From DASYAN01 sp036501345 (lineage in GTDB: Bacteria > Chloroflexota > Ktedonobacteria > Ktedonobacterales > Ktedonobacteraceae), in NCBI GenBank assembly GCA_036501345.1, contig DASYAN010000561.1, positions 1 to 5,177 on the forward strand: 5,177 nt of DNA, in the 5' to 3' direction. Made by a program: the position numbers and the translations under genes. This document shows, in pieces, positions 1 through 4,880 of this stretch. Position 1 is the stretch's first letter, and each line of letters begins with the position of its first letter. A model generated the notes under the pieces. The model was given only the letters and a program-made list of their open reading frames with translations. It was not told where the DNA came from and made no database searches.

Positions 1-1
1 A

Positions 2-670
2 TCCCAAAATTATGATAGAGTTCAATACTTCAACACTATTGAGAAAGAAACCCAATCACTTGACCAGTGGTTTGCGCATTATATTCCAGATCACAGCAGA
101 GTATCCAGAGAAAACAAGGCTCTATCAGAATTATTTTTAAAGGCTCAAGAAATTAAAGCCTTCATTAATTACTATACTGAGAAGGGGCAGTGGGATAACC
201 TGCAGCGCTCTTTTGATACATATGACGAAGTACATTTTAGTATCCAGAAAGCAGCAATTTGTGTTTTCATTGCTGAATCTAATAATCTGGAGCAAGGTCA
301 ACTGCAGCGGTCGGCTCCTCAGGGCTACAGAGGTAATGAGGACGTCTATCACAAGGCAACAAAAGACGTCATAGGAGACAATCCACCACCACCCCCCTCG
401 TCAGCCGATGTAGTTAGGCAATTACAATCTTATGCTGATAGTGTGTATAATAGATTTAAGGCGGATCAGCAAAAAGCCTATCCTTTTTATAGGAAGGCCT
501 ATCACACAATAGTAGATTACATACAGGCTCATGGCCCCCAAGGTGTCGATGAAACCCGAAAGAACAAGGCTCTTCAGGATGCTCTGGACCAGATTGGTAA
601 ATTATACCATGCAACAGATCTTGAACATGAAGCCAGCTATAGAGCTGATAGAAGTAGAACACAAAGCTAG
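2..670 (+). CDS. Partial unrecognised helical protein, 3' end of gene (5' end outside window)
   Basis: The frame is open from base 2 to the TAG at 668-670 (222 residues visible) with no convincing start codon, so the gene begins before the window. I do not recognise the family. The visible part is hydrophilic, rich in Gln, Glu, Lys, Tyr and Ala, looks mainly helical, and has no membrane segment. A linker with five prolines (residues 128-132, in NPPPPPSS) divides it into two halves. Each half holds a related motif: RENKAL at residues 36-41 and RKNKAL at 186-191, both after a Tyr-Ile pair and followed by a helical Leu-rich stretch. This suggests a duplicated module; at DNA level the two copies share the 11-mer AACAAGGCTCT (113-123 and 563-573). 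GTG at 443 could start a 75-aa protein, but the uninterrupted upstream frame with protein-like composition argues against it. The C-terminus is polar (RADRSRTQS). A role cannot be given. Confidence 0.72.
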   Translation, partial: SQNYDRVQYFNTIEKETQSLDQWFAHYIPDHSRVSRENKALSELFLKAQEIKAFINYYTEKGQWDNLQRSFDTYDEVHFSIQKAAICVFIAESNNLEQGQLQRSAPQGYRGNEDVYHKATKDVIGDNPPPPPSSADVVRQLQSYADSVYNRFKADQQKAYPFYRKAYHTIVDYIQAHGPQGVDETRKNKALQDALDQIGKLYHATDLEHEASYRADRSRTQS

Positions 671-682
671 AAGCAATGATGA

Positions 683-750
683 GAGCCTCTTTCAATGCAG
701 GACTGTTTGTGGCCCCCCTTTATTTTACCTCTGAGTAGAAACAGAGGCTC
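683..750 (+). repeat. Long-range inverted repeat competing with the 728-747 hairpin
   Basis: GAGCCTCT (683-690) is the exact reverse complement of AGAGGCTC (743-750). The second arm shares bases 743-747 with the short stem at 728-747, so an RNA from this region can form one helix or the other but not both. This is the geometry of an attenuator, but with a 52-nt gap between arms and only 8 pairs it could also be chance. Confidence 0.35.
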
Positions 751-760
751 GCGTTTTAAT
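728..760 (+). terminator. Possible weak intrinsic terminator after the partial gene
   Basis: CCTCTG (728-733) pairs perfectly with CAGAGG (742-747) around an 8-nt loop. A short T run (TTTT, 754-757) begins six bases after the stem. The stem is short and the T run poor, so termination would be weak. It lies 57 bp after the stop of the left-hand gene. The 3' arm is also part of a competing, longer-range pairing with 683-690. Confidence 0.33.
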
Positions 761-866
761 CTGCCAACCATCGACAGATCAATATGCTGCAATACTACGC
801 AGACAATATTTCGTAACTGAGAAATTGCATAGGCTCTCCCTCACTTACCCCTTGTTCTCCAGAAGG

Positions 867-908
867 TGTCCTCTTTGTCCCTAAAGATGTCCTCTTTGTC
901 TCTAGAAA
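867..908. repeat. Tandem duplication of a 21-bp unit (2 copies)
   Basis: Positions 867-887 and 888-908 match at 18 of 21 bases, and all three differences are transitions. The first 13 bases (TGTCCTCTTTGTC) are identical. The core TGTCCTCT occurs again at 975-982, and its reverse complement core AGGACA is at 955-960. A 21-bp period equals two helical turns, so two proteins bound here would sit on the same DNA face, as in tandem operators. The unit lies 126-167 bp before the LSDAT gene's ATG. It could equally be a simple slippage duplication with no function. Confidence 0.6.
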
Positions 909-913
909 AACCC

Positions 914-943
914 TCTCCTCTTAGGTATCCTTGATGGAGGAGA
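914..943 (+). repeat. Inverted repeat TCTCCTC / GAGGAGA
   Basis: TCTCCTC (914-920) and GAGGAGA (937-943) are exact reverse complements with a 16-nt loop. The 3' arm contains the Shine-Dalgarno-like GGAGGAG, so folding of an RNA here would hide it. No good start codon follows at the right distance, which weakens a riboregulator reading. Confidence 0.4.
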
Positions 944-954
944 TTAGTCGCAAC

Positions 955-980
955 AGGACATTTGTGTTAGGAAATGTCCT
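955..980 (+). promoter_or_regulatory. Perfect 9-bp inverted repeat (hairpin or operator) upstream of the LSDAT gene
   Basis: AGGACATTT (955-963) and AAATGTCCT (972-980) are perfect reverse complements around an 8-nt spacer, centred about 66 bp before the ATG at 1034. The arms carry the same TGTCCT core as the tandem repeat at 867-908, so all these sites could be recognised by one regulator. No T run follows, so it is not a good intrinsic terminator. It could act as DNA (dimeric repressor or activator site) or as an RNA hairpin in the leader. Confidence 0.45.
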
Positions 981-1013
981 CTACGCAGTAAAAACAGGGT
1001 TTTGAAAGAACAC

Positions 1014-1019
1014 AAGGGG
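1014..1019 (+). promoter_or_regulatory. Candidate Shine-Dalgarno of the LSDAT gene, unusually far from the start
   Basis: AAGGGG is the only purine-rich Shine-Dalgarno-like motif before the ATG at 1034. The 14-nt spacing is longer than usual (about 5-10 nt). No in-frame alternative start lies nearer, so initiation may be weak or use another mechanism. Confidence 0.4.
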
Positions 1020-1033
1020 CATAAAAATCAACA

Positions 1034-1795
1034 ATGGATATACGAGAAATTCGCTTTCCTAACGGAAATCGAGCCCAAGCAGTCATCGCTCCGATTGGCA
1101 CTCGTGCGATCGACCTAGTGCCTGCTCTAGGCCTTCCGCAATCTCAAGCTCTCATCCTTATCACTGGCGGAGCCTCCAAAATGGACGAACAGATCCATGC
1201 TAATTTGCTGCAACAGCTTGCCACTGGGATTGCTCACTTCGCGGCCTCTTTGCATGCACTGATCATCGATGGCGGTACGCAGGCAGGCATGATGGCACTA
1301 ATAGGGGAAGGAATTGCTCGACAACCATCAAAGCCCACGCTTTTGGGGGTATCCCCATCTGGTCGTATCACCTATCCAGGTAAATCAAAGAGCGTAATAG
1401 AGCACAAGATGAGCCCCCTCGAGCCCAATCACTCTCACTTTGTTCTGGTAAAAGCTGATGAATGGGGAGATGAAACTGCAACCATGTATGACTTGGCAAA
1501 AGTGCTCTCTGAAGAACGACCATCTCTAGCAGTGCTGATCAACGGCGGAGCAATTGCTAAAAGCGAGGTGTTGCACAATGTACGCCAAAGACGGCCGATC
1601 ATCGTCATTCAGGGGAGTGGACGGTTAGCCGATGAGATAGCCAACATACGACAAGAACAACCCTCTTCTATTGCAGACCCAGCCCTAGCCGAGATCATTA
1701 CTCAGGGAGATCTGCATTTCTTTCCACTTACAAGCTCTATCCCGGAGTTAGAGCAATTGGCTCAACAGATACTGAGCTCCAACAAAAAAGATTAG
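1034..1795 (+). CDS. Prokaryotic LSDAT (TRPM-type SLOG superfamily) domain protein
   Basis: A 253-aa soluble protein that is one LSDAT_prok domain from end to end. Seen in sequence: an N-terminal strand segment (IRFPNGNRAQAVI, residues 6-18); a Rossmann-like loop ITGGA (43-47) after a hydrophobic strand; the SLOG signature DGGTQAGMM (79-87); EPNHSHFVLV (130-139) followed by WGDET (144-148); a second glycine motif INGGA (169-173); and GSGRLAD (194-200). This order is characteristic of the family related to the N-terminal domain of TRPM channels. SLOG domains are known or proposed to bind or process nucleotide-derived ligands; in TRPM2 the corresponding region binds ADP-ribose. A ligand-sensing or nucleotide-processing role is therefore inferred; the substrate cannot be read from the sequence. 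There is no transmembrane or SLATT-like partner domain fused, and none is visible next door. The length suits a stand-alone domain. The ATG at 1034 is chosen because the domain begins almost at once and no upstream in-frame start exists. The stop overlaps the stop of the convergent PPTase gene by 4 bp. Confidence 0.85.
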   Translation: MDIREIRFPNGNRAQAVIAPIGTRAIDLVPALGLPQSQALILITGGASKMDEQIHANLLQQLATGIAHFAASLHALIIDGGTQAGMMALIGEGIARQPSKPTLLGVSPSGRITYPGKSKSVIEHKMSPLEPNHSHFVLVKADEWGDETATMYDLAKVLSEERPSLAVLINGGAIAKSEVLHNVRQRRPIIVIQGSGRLADEIANIRQEQPSSIADPALAEIITQGDLHFFPLTSSIPELEQLAQQILSSNKKD

Positions 1796-2556
1796 TCGAT
1801 AGAGAAAAGCAACTGCCAGCAACGCAAGTGCCAACCATCTCCTTCCACAGCAAGGGCACCCGCATAATTAGGGTCAGGATGGAGAGCACATAGCCTCCAA
1901 CGCGCTGCCTCATGTGCATCTTCACGACTATTTAACAACACTGCAGGCTCATCTGGCCGCAAGGAGACATCAAAAGCATCCAGAGGAATAGACAGGCCTT
2001 TGCCTCTGGCCTTGATATAGGCTTCTTTACGCGCCCAACATTGATAAAAAGCTTCCAACCTAGCCGAGGCAAGGAGAGCCCGCAGCATCTCATTCTCTAG
2101 CGGCGAGAAATAGTGTTCAGTCAGAGACTCATAATCAAGATCTGGGCGCATATACTCTATGTCAACTCCAACCTGTCGGACATAGGTAAAAGCAAATAGC
2201 ACAAGTTCATCAGAATGGGAAAGGTTGAAGTTCAAGGGATAAGCTTGCGTATCGAGATCTAACGATGGCTTCCCATAATCGTTATAGCAAAAACGCAACT
2301 GGTGTGCATCAATAAAAGAAGTATTTAAATAGCGAGCAAGCAGTATTCTCAATAGACCATGCGTGACGATAAAACGATGACGATCTTTTTCAAAATAAAA
2401 ACGTTCTGCTCTGACTACTTCGTCTTCACTAAGTAAAGATCGTAAATACTGGATAGTTGCTAATGATTGTAATACAGAAGCTCGCCAAACATGTACTTCA
2501 TCTTTTGATAAGCTTAACTGCTTTGGAGGTATTTCCCACTTCTTAGTATCATGCAT
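1792..2556 (-). CDS. Sfp-type 4'-phosphopantetheinyl transferase
   Basis: A 254-aa cytoplasmic enzyme that moves the phosphopantetheine arm of coenzyme A onto a serine of acyl or peptidyl carrier proteins, as needed by NRPS, PKS or fatty-acid synthases. Visible motifs: the N-terminal RAERFYFEKDRHRF segment (49-62), YGKPSL (94-99), FNLSHS (110-115), GVDIE (130-134) with the Mg-binding pair D132 and E134, and WARKEAYIKARGKGL (174-188), which fits the family's W/F-x-x-KE-A/S-x-x-K signature with E178 as third metal ligand and K182 as the conserved lysine. All expected catalytic residues are present, so it should be active. It is slightly longer than Bacillus Sfp (224 aa) and belongs to the Sfp class rather than the short AcpS class. 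It is the last gene of a three-gene operon: its ATG directly follows the TAA of the upstream gene in the same frame. GAGGAG at 2572-2577 is 15 nt away, so translation probably depends on coupling. No carrier protein gene is in the window. Confidence 0.93.
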   Translation of the reverse strand: MHDTKKWEIPPKQLSLSKDEVHVWRASVLQSLATIQYLRSLLSEDEVVRAERFYFEKDRHRFIVTHGLLRILLARYLNTSFIDAHQLRFCYNDYGKPSLDLDTQAYPLNFNLSHSDELVLFAFTYVRQVGVDIEYMRPDLDYESLTEHYFSPLENEMLRALLASARLEAFYQCWARKEAYIKARGKGLSIPLDAFDVSLRPDEPAVLLNSREDAHEAARWRLCALHPDPNYAGALAVEGDGWHLRCWQLLFSID

Positions 2557-3372
2557 TTAGAAATAGACCAACTCCTCAAGCCATTCTTCTCCACCTGGCC
2601 CAAGAGTAGCAGCCAGCAAACTGGTTACATCCTCGCTGAGCAATACGTCGCGTTCTACGCGATAACTTGCCAAGAAACGCGGTAGAATATGTACATCGTA
2701 TCGAGCAAGCAAATCGGACGCAAACTGTTCAAGCAGCAGTTCGTAGCATAGATAATCCTCTGAAGAAGTATCCTCGTACCAATCAAAGCCACGAACGGTT
2801 ACCGGAGTTTTACCATCCGGCTCCGGCTCAAAAATGTCTGCATACTGTTCATGCAAGTCTTGATTGATAGTTCCCTGCTGGCTATCCAGGCTATAGGAAA
2901 GCCAGATAGCCACAAACTTGAATTGCCATTCATCGGCCCACAAAGGACTTTCGCCAGGCCAGGGACGGGGATCTCCTTCCAAAAAAGCCAGAGCTAGCTC
3001 ATGGTAGAGCATGAACGCGATCTTCTCCCGCGTGATGGTGCCAAAAGTTGGGTCGATATCCGTTGGCACAACAAGAGTCGGAGGAGAGGTCTCATCTGTC
3101 CAATAGGGACGAGGAGCATGCTCTTCCTCCAGATCACCGCGTGGAACAAGAGACCAATCTTCCGGCTTGACTACCAATATCTCCATATCTGGCATGGGCC
3201 GCTCAAATAACTGAGTCAGCCGCTGGCTAGCTTTCTCAATCGTTTGAACGATCCAATGGGCAAGTTCTTCTTGCTCCAATTTCGACTGAGCATCATCCAC
3301 CCCATCACCTGATGGATAATAGACTATTAGCGGCCCAGCTAACTTTTCGTAACGATCATAAGGAAAGTCCAT
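2557..3372 (-). CDS. Uncharacterised acidic protein resembling a degenerate gluzincin metallopeptidase
   Basis: A 271-aa acidic protein without signal peptide or membrane helix; I do not recognise a named family with certainty. The middle looks like the core of a gluzincin (peptidase MA-like) zinc protease: a hydrophobic helix IAFMLYHELALAFL (118-131) occupies the position of the HExxH helix, followed by PLWADEWQFKFV (143-154), like the P-W-L-x-E-G segment that supplies the third ligand glutamate about 20 residues later. The first histidine and glutamate (H124, E125) are kept but the second zinc histidine is leucine (HELAL, 124-128). Classical zinc binding is therefore unlikely, suggesting a structural, regulatory or altered role. 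The C-terminal part (205-240) is helical with DYLCYELLLEQFASDLLARY, as in the region after the active site of such proteases. The peptidase link is an inference from motif layout. ATG at 3370-3372 starts 8 nt after the GTPase stop; the only Shine-Dalgarno-like bases lie inside the GTPase tail, which implies coupling. Confidence 0.7.
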   Translation of the reverse strand: MDFPYDRYEKLAGPLIVYYPSGDGVDDAQSKLEQEELAHWIVQTIEKASQRLTQLFERPMPDMEILVVKPEDWSLVPRGDLEEEHAPRPYWTDETSPPTLVVPTDIDPTFGTITREKIAFMLYHELALAFLEGDPRPWPGESPLWADEWQFKFVAIWLSYSLDSQQGTINQDLHEQYADIFEPEPDGKTPVTVRGFDWYEDTSSEDYLCYELLLEQFASDLLARYDVHILPRFLASYRVERDVLLSEDVTSLLAATLGPGGEEWLEELVYF

Positions 3373-3380
3373 GGGTTAAC

Positions 3381-4643
3381 TTAGGCACTCCCTTCCTCCA
3401 GAACTTCTTCCTTCCTCGCTATATCTAATGAGGAAGAAAGTCCACTCTTCTCAATTTCCCGCAGAGATTGTTCACCCAATTTTTGTAATGTCTCATCATC
3501 CAATCTACGATCCTTGCGGAAACGATCGTAAAAACCACGGTAGACTTCTCGCAAGCGCTTGGGAGAAATCCGTCCATTCCCCTCATAATACTCAAAGGCA
3601 ACTTGACCGATAGACCAGGTAGCAGCAGCAGCAATAGCACCAGCAACAAAATCGCCACCAAAGGGGACCGCTTTCGCTGCCTGCTCTGCCAATAGGCGCA
3701 GACTCAATCCACCTAAGAGCGTTGCCACCATTTGGCGTATATGCTTTTTCGCTGCTTCGTCATCTACAGGCTTGCCATATAAAGCCGCTAGACGCAAAAC
3801 TAGACGCATTTGTGTTCCCAGGAGAATGGGAATATCGATAAACGGTATAGGCTCTAGGCCTGCCGCAAGACCCACAAGAGTTGCATTACGGATAATCCGT
3901 TGCGCAGCTTCACGTCGGTAAGCGGGCAATTCACGTCCGATTGCCAGAGCCGCTTCAGGGCTAGCCTCTATAATGACGGGGATTAGCTCCTCTACAATGT
4001 TTTCGCCCGTCTTGGCAGAAATCGGAATTACCCCAGGAGTATCTAGGGCTATAGCGACCTCTGTGGCCAAATGATCTCCACCTTCACCTGCTTTGATCGC
4101 GTCAATCTTATTGATAACAACAATTGTCGGCTTTCTTAGCGGTCTGATATGATCAAACAGCTCTCGATCCTCTGCTTGTAGCCCTTTTGATCCATCGATG
4201 AGGAACACAATAACGCTCGCCTGAGCCAGTCCACTTTCCATTACATCTGGCAAATGCCCAGGCGTATCTACCAGCGTAAACGGTCCAAAGTCGGTACGCA
4301 CCAGAGTACGCGTGTTACCTGCCTGTGAGGAGGCGGGAGAGAGATTTTGGCCCTTGATTTTGTTGAAGAGAGTACTTTTCCCCGTATTGGGCAAGCCTAC
4401 AATTACAATAGTATTGTTTAAGCCTTCGAGGACTTCCTGCTGAGCCGCTTTCCAATTCACAGCTTTCATAAAGCCCTGTGCCATATTCAGGTTGGCTGGG
4501 AGATATTTCATGGTTACCCAACCGAATTCCTGCGCACTTCTAGGCCGTTCAGTCTTACGAAAGATGCTTGCCCAGGTATCACCTTTAAGCTTCTTGTTCC
4601 GTTGATCATCGGCGTTTGGATGATTCTGTTCGGTATTAGCCAC
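3381..4643 (-). CDS. Era/TrmE-like GTPase with C-terminal DUF697 domain
   Basis: A P-loop GTPase of about 420 aa, numbered here from the GTG at 4641-4643. All G motifs are visible: G1 GLPNTGKST (83-91), a G2-like NTRT (110-113), G3 DTPG (126-129), G4 NKID (178-181) and G5 SAK (209-211). The following region (about 246-352) matches DUF697, the domain of YcjF-type proteins: an RRExAQRIIRNATLVGLAAG start, EPIPFIDIPILLG, LYGKPVDD, and a glycine/alanine-rich hydrophobic helix GGDFVAGAIAAAATWSIGQ. These hydrophobic segments suggest membrane association, as proposed for this family. A basic then acidic tail (KRLREVYRGF to EEVLEEGSA) follows. The N-terminal 75 residues are polar with an amphipathic stretch and no known domain. 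The start was chosen for its Shine-Dalgarno (AAGGA, 4652-4656, 8 nt away). A TTG at 4668-4670 would add nine residues but has no ribosome site; an in-frame ATG (Met45) would remove 44. It is first in a three-gene operon; its cellular process is unknown. Confidence 0.88.
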   Translation of the reverse strand: MANTEQNHPNADDQRNKKLKGDTWASIFRKTERPRSAQEFGWVTMKYLPANLNMAQGFMKAVNWKAAQQEVLEGLNNTIVIVGLPNTGKSTLFNKIKGQNLSPASSQAGNTRTLVRTDFGPFTLVDTPGHLPDVMESGLAQASVIVFLIDGSKGLQAEDRELFDHIRPLRKPTIVVINKIDAIKAGEGGDHLATEVAIALDTPGVIPISAKTGENIVEELIPVIIEASPEAALAIGRELPAYRREAAQRIIRNATLVGLAAGLEPIPFIDIPILLGTQMRLVLRLAALYGKPVDDEAAKKHIRQMVATLLGGLSLRLLAEQAAKAVPFGGDFVAGAIAAAATWSIGQVAFEYYEGNGRISPKRLREVYRGFYDRFRKDRRLDDETLQKLGEQSLREIEKSGLSSSLDIARKEEVLEEGSA

Positions 4644-4651
4644 GCTCAACT

Positions 4652-4656
4652 TCCTT
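4652..4656 (-). promoter_or_regulatory. Ribosome binding site that decides the GTPase start (GTG)
   Basis: On the minus strand AAGGA lies 8 nt before GTG (4641-4643), within a purine-rich AAAGAAGGAAG. Ideal spacing favours this GTG over the TTG at 4668-4670, whose upstream bases (CTCTCA) do not resemble a Shine-Dalgarno. Confidence 0.7.
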
Positions 4657-4709
4657 CTTTGTGAACACAATGAGAGTTTGCCAGCATATGAGCCACACTT
4701 TCTTGCTAA

Positions 4710-4739
4710 ATTATAGCTAATCTTTACATGCTATAGCAA
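4710..4739 (-). promoter_or_regulatory. Sigma70-type promoter of the GTPase-PPTase operon
   Basis: Read on the minus strand: -35 TTGCTA (4739-4734), an 18-bp spacer and an exact consensus -10 TATAAT (4715-4710). The predicted transcript start is near 4703, giving a leader of about 60 nt before the GTG at 4643. A perfect 10-bp palindrome, TGCTATAGCA (4729-4738), covers most of the -35 box and could be an operator. The -35 matches consensus at only four of six positions, so regulation by an activator is possible. Confidence 0.6.
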
Positions 4740-4754
4740 ATCTCTCCCAATCAG

Positions 4755-4775
4755 AAATAGGAAATTCTTACTCCT
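4755..4775. repeat. Small dyad upstream of the operon promoter
   Basis: ATAGGA (4755-4760) and TCCTAT (4770-4775) are exact reverse complements with a 9-bp spacer. The centre is about 62 bp upstream of the predicted transcript start, a usual position for an activator site. Six-base arms are short enough to arise by chance. Confidence 0.3.
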
Positions 4776-4806
4776 ATCTCAACCCTTCTATTCTACCACG
4801 TTGGTC

Positions 4807-4820
4807 AGCTAGTTTTAGCT
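4807..4820. repeat. Short stem-loop AGCTA / TAGCT
   Basis: AGCTA (4807-4811) and TAGCT (4816-4820) flank a 4-nt loop. It lies 8 bp from the 16-bp stem-loop, on the operon-promoter side. Too short to interpret alone; it may add a second fold to the 3' end of the HdeD-like transcript. Confidence 0.25.
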
Positions 4821-4827
4821 TCTCTAA

Positions 4828-4871
4828 GCACGAGAAGTCCCATCTCGTTTATGGAATGGGACTTCTCGTGC
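4828..4871 (-). terminator. Perfect 16-bp stem-loop after the HdeD-like gene
   Basis: GCACGAGAAGTCCCAT (4828-4843) and ATGGGACTTCTCGTGC (4856-4871) are perfect reverse complements around a 12-nt loop. The structure begins 9 bp after the stop of the minus-strand HdeD-like gene, the place for a terminator, and separates it from the operon promoter. No T run follows on either strand (minus strand continues TTAGAGAAG). It may therefore stop transcription inefficiently, protect the 3' end of the mRNA, or be a copy of a dispersed palindromic element. The hairpin is certain; its function is inferred. Confidence 0.6.
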
Positions 4872-4880
4872 CAAAAAGTG

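Larger units (their letters stand above)
671..1033. other. 363-bp intergenic region dense in small repeats
   Basis: No convincing protein-coding gene lies between the stop at 670 and the ATG at 1034. The region holds four inverted repeats (683-690 with 743-750; 728-733 with 742-747; 914-920 with 937-943; 955-963 with 972-980) and one 21-bp tandem duplication (867-908), each listed separately. A 23-codon ORF (934-1005) is possible but unsupported. I found no convincing -35/-10 pair for the downstream gene. TTGAAA at 1002-1007 and TAAAAA at 1022-1027 are only 14 bp apart, too close for a standard sigma70 promoter. The stretch 751-840 shows nothing I can name. Confidence 0.6.

Noticed and set aside
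137..352. 71-aa minus-strand ORF opposite the partial left gene
   Set aside because: It lies wholly antisense to a long open frame and has no motif or start signal.
443..670. 75-aa protein starting at GTG 443
   Set aside because: The same frame is open without a stop to the left edge, with consistent composition and a related motif upstream, so GTG 443 is an internal codon.
531..734. 67-aa ORF on + overlapping the end of the left-hand gene
   Set aside because: It is out of frame within the open 2-670 frame, has no ribosome site, and the protein resembles nothing recognisable; it is most likely a shadow.
867..982. CRISPR array
   Set aside because: The repeated unit is short, directly tandem without spacers, and the third copy is partial; no cas gene is present.
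1002..1027. Promoter TTGAAA / TAAAAA for the LSDAT gene
   Set aside because: Spacer is only 14 bp and the -10 would overlap the translation start region.
1034..1795. DprA or LOG (cytokinin riboside phosphoribohydrolase) assignment for the SLOG protein
   Set aside because: The LOG PGGxGTxxE motif is absent; the NHSHFVLV, WGDET, INGGA and GSGRLAD series fits LSDAT instead.
1737..1925. 62-aa minus-strand ORF across the LSDAT/PPTase junction
   Set aside because: It is a shadow of both real genes in another frame.
2667..3210. Plus-strand ORFs at 2667-2867 and 3001-3210
   Set aside because: Both lie antisense to the 271-aa gene, which has better structure and operon context.
3425..4521. Leu-rich 78-aa, 61-aa and 68-aa ORFs (3425-3661, 3428-3613, 4315-4521)
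   Set aside because: They are other-frame readings of the GTPase gene; the leucine run comes from GC-rich alanine codons of the DUF697 region read out of frame.
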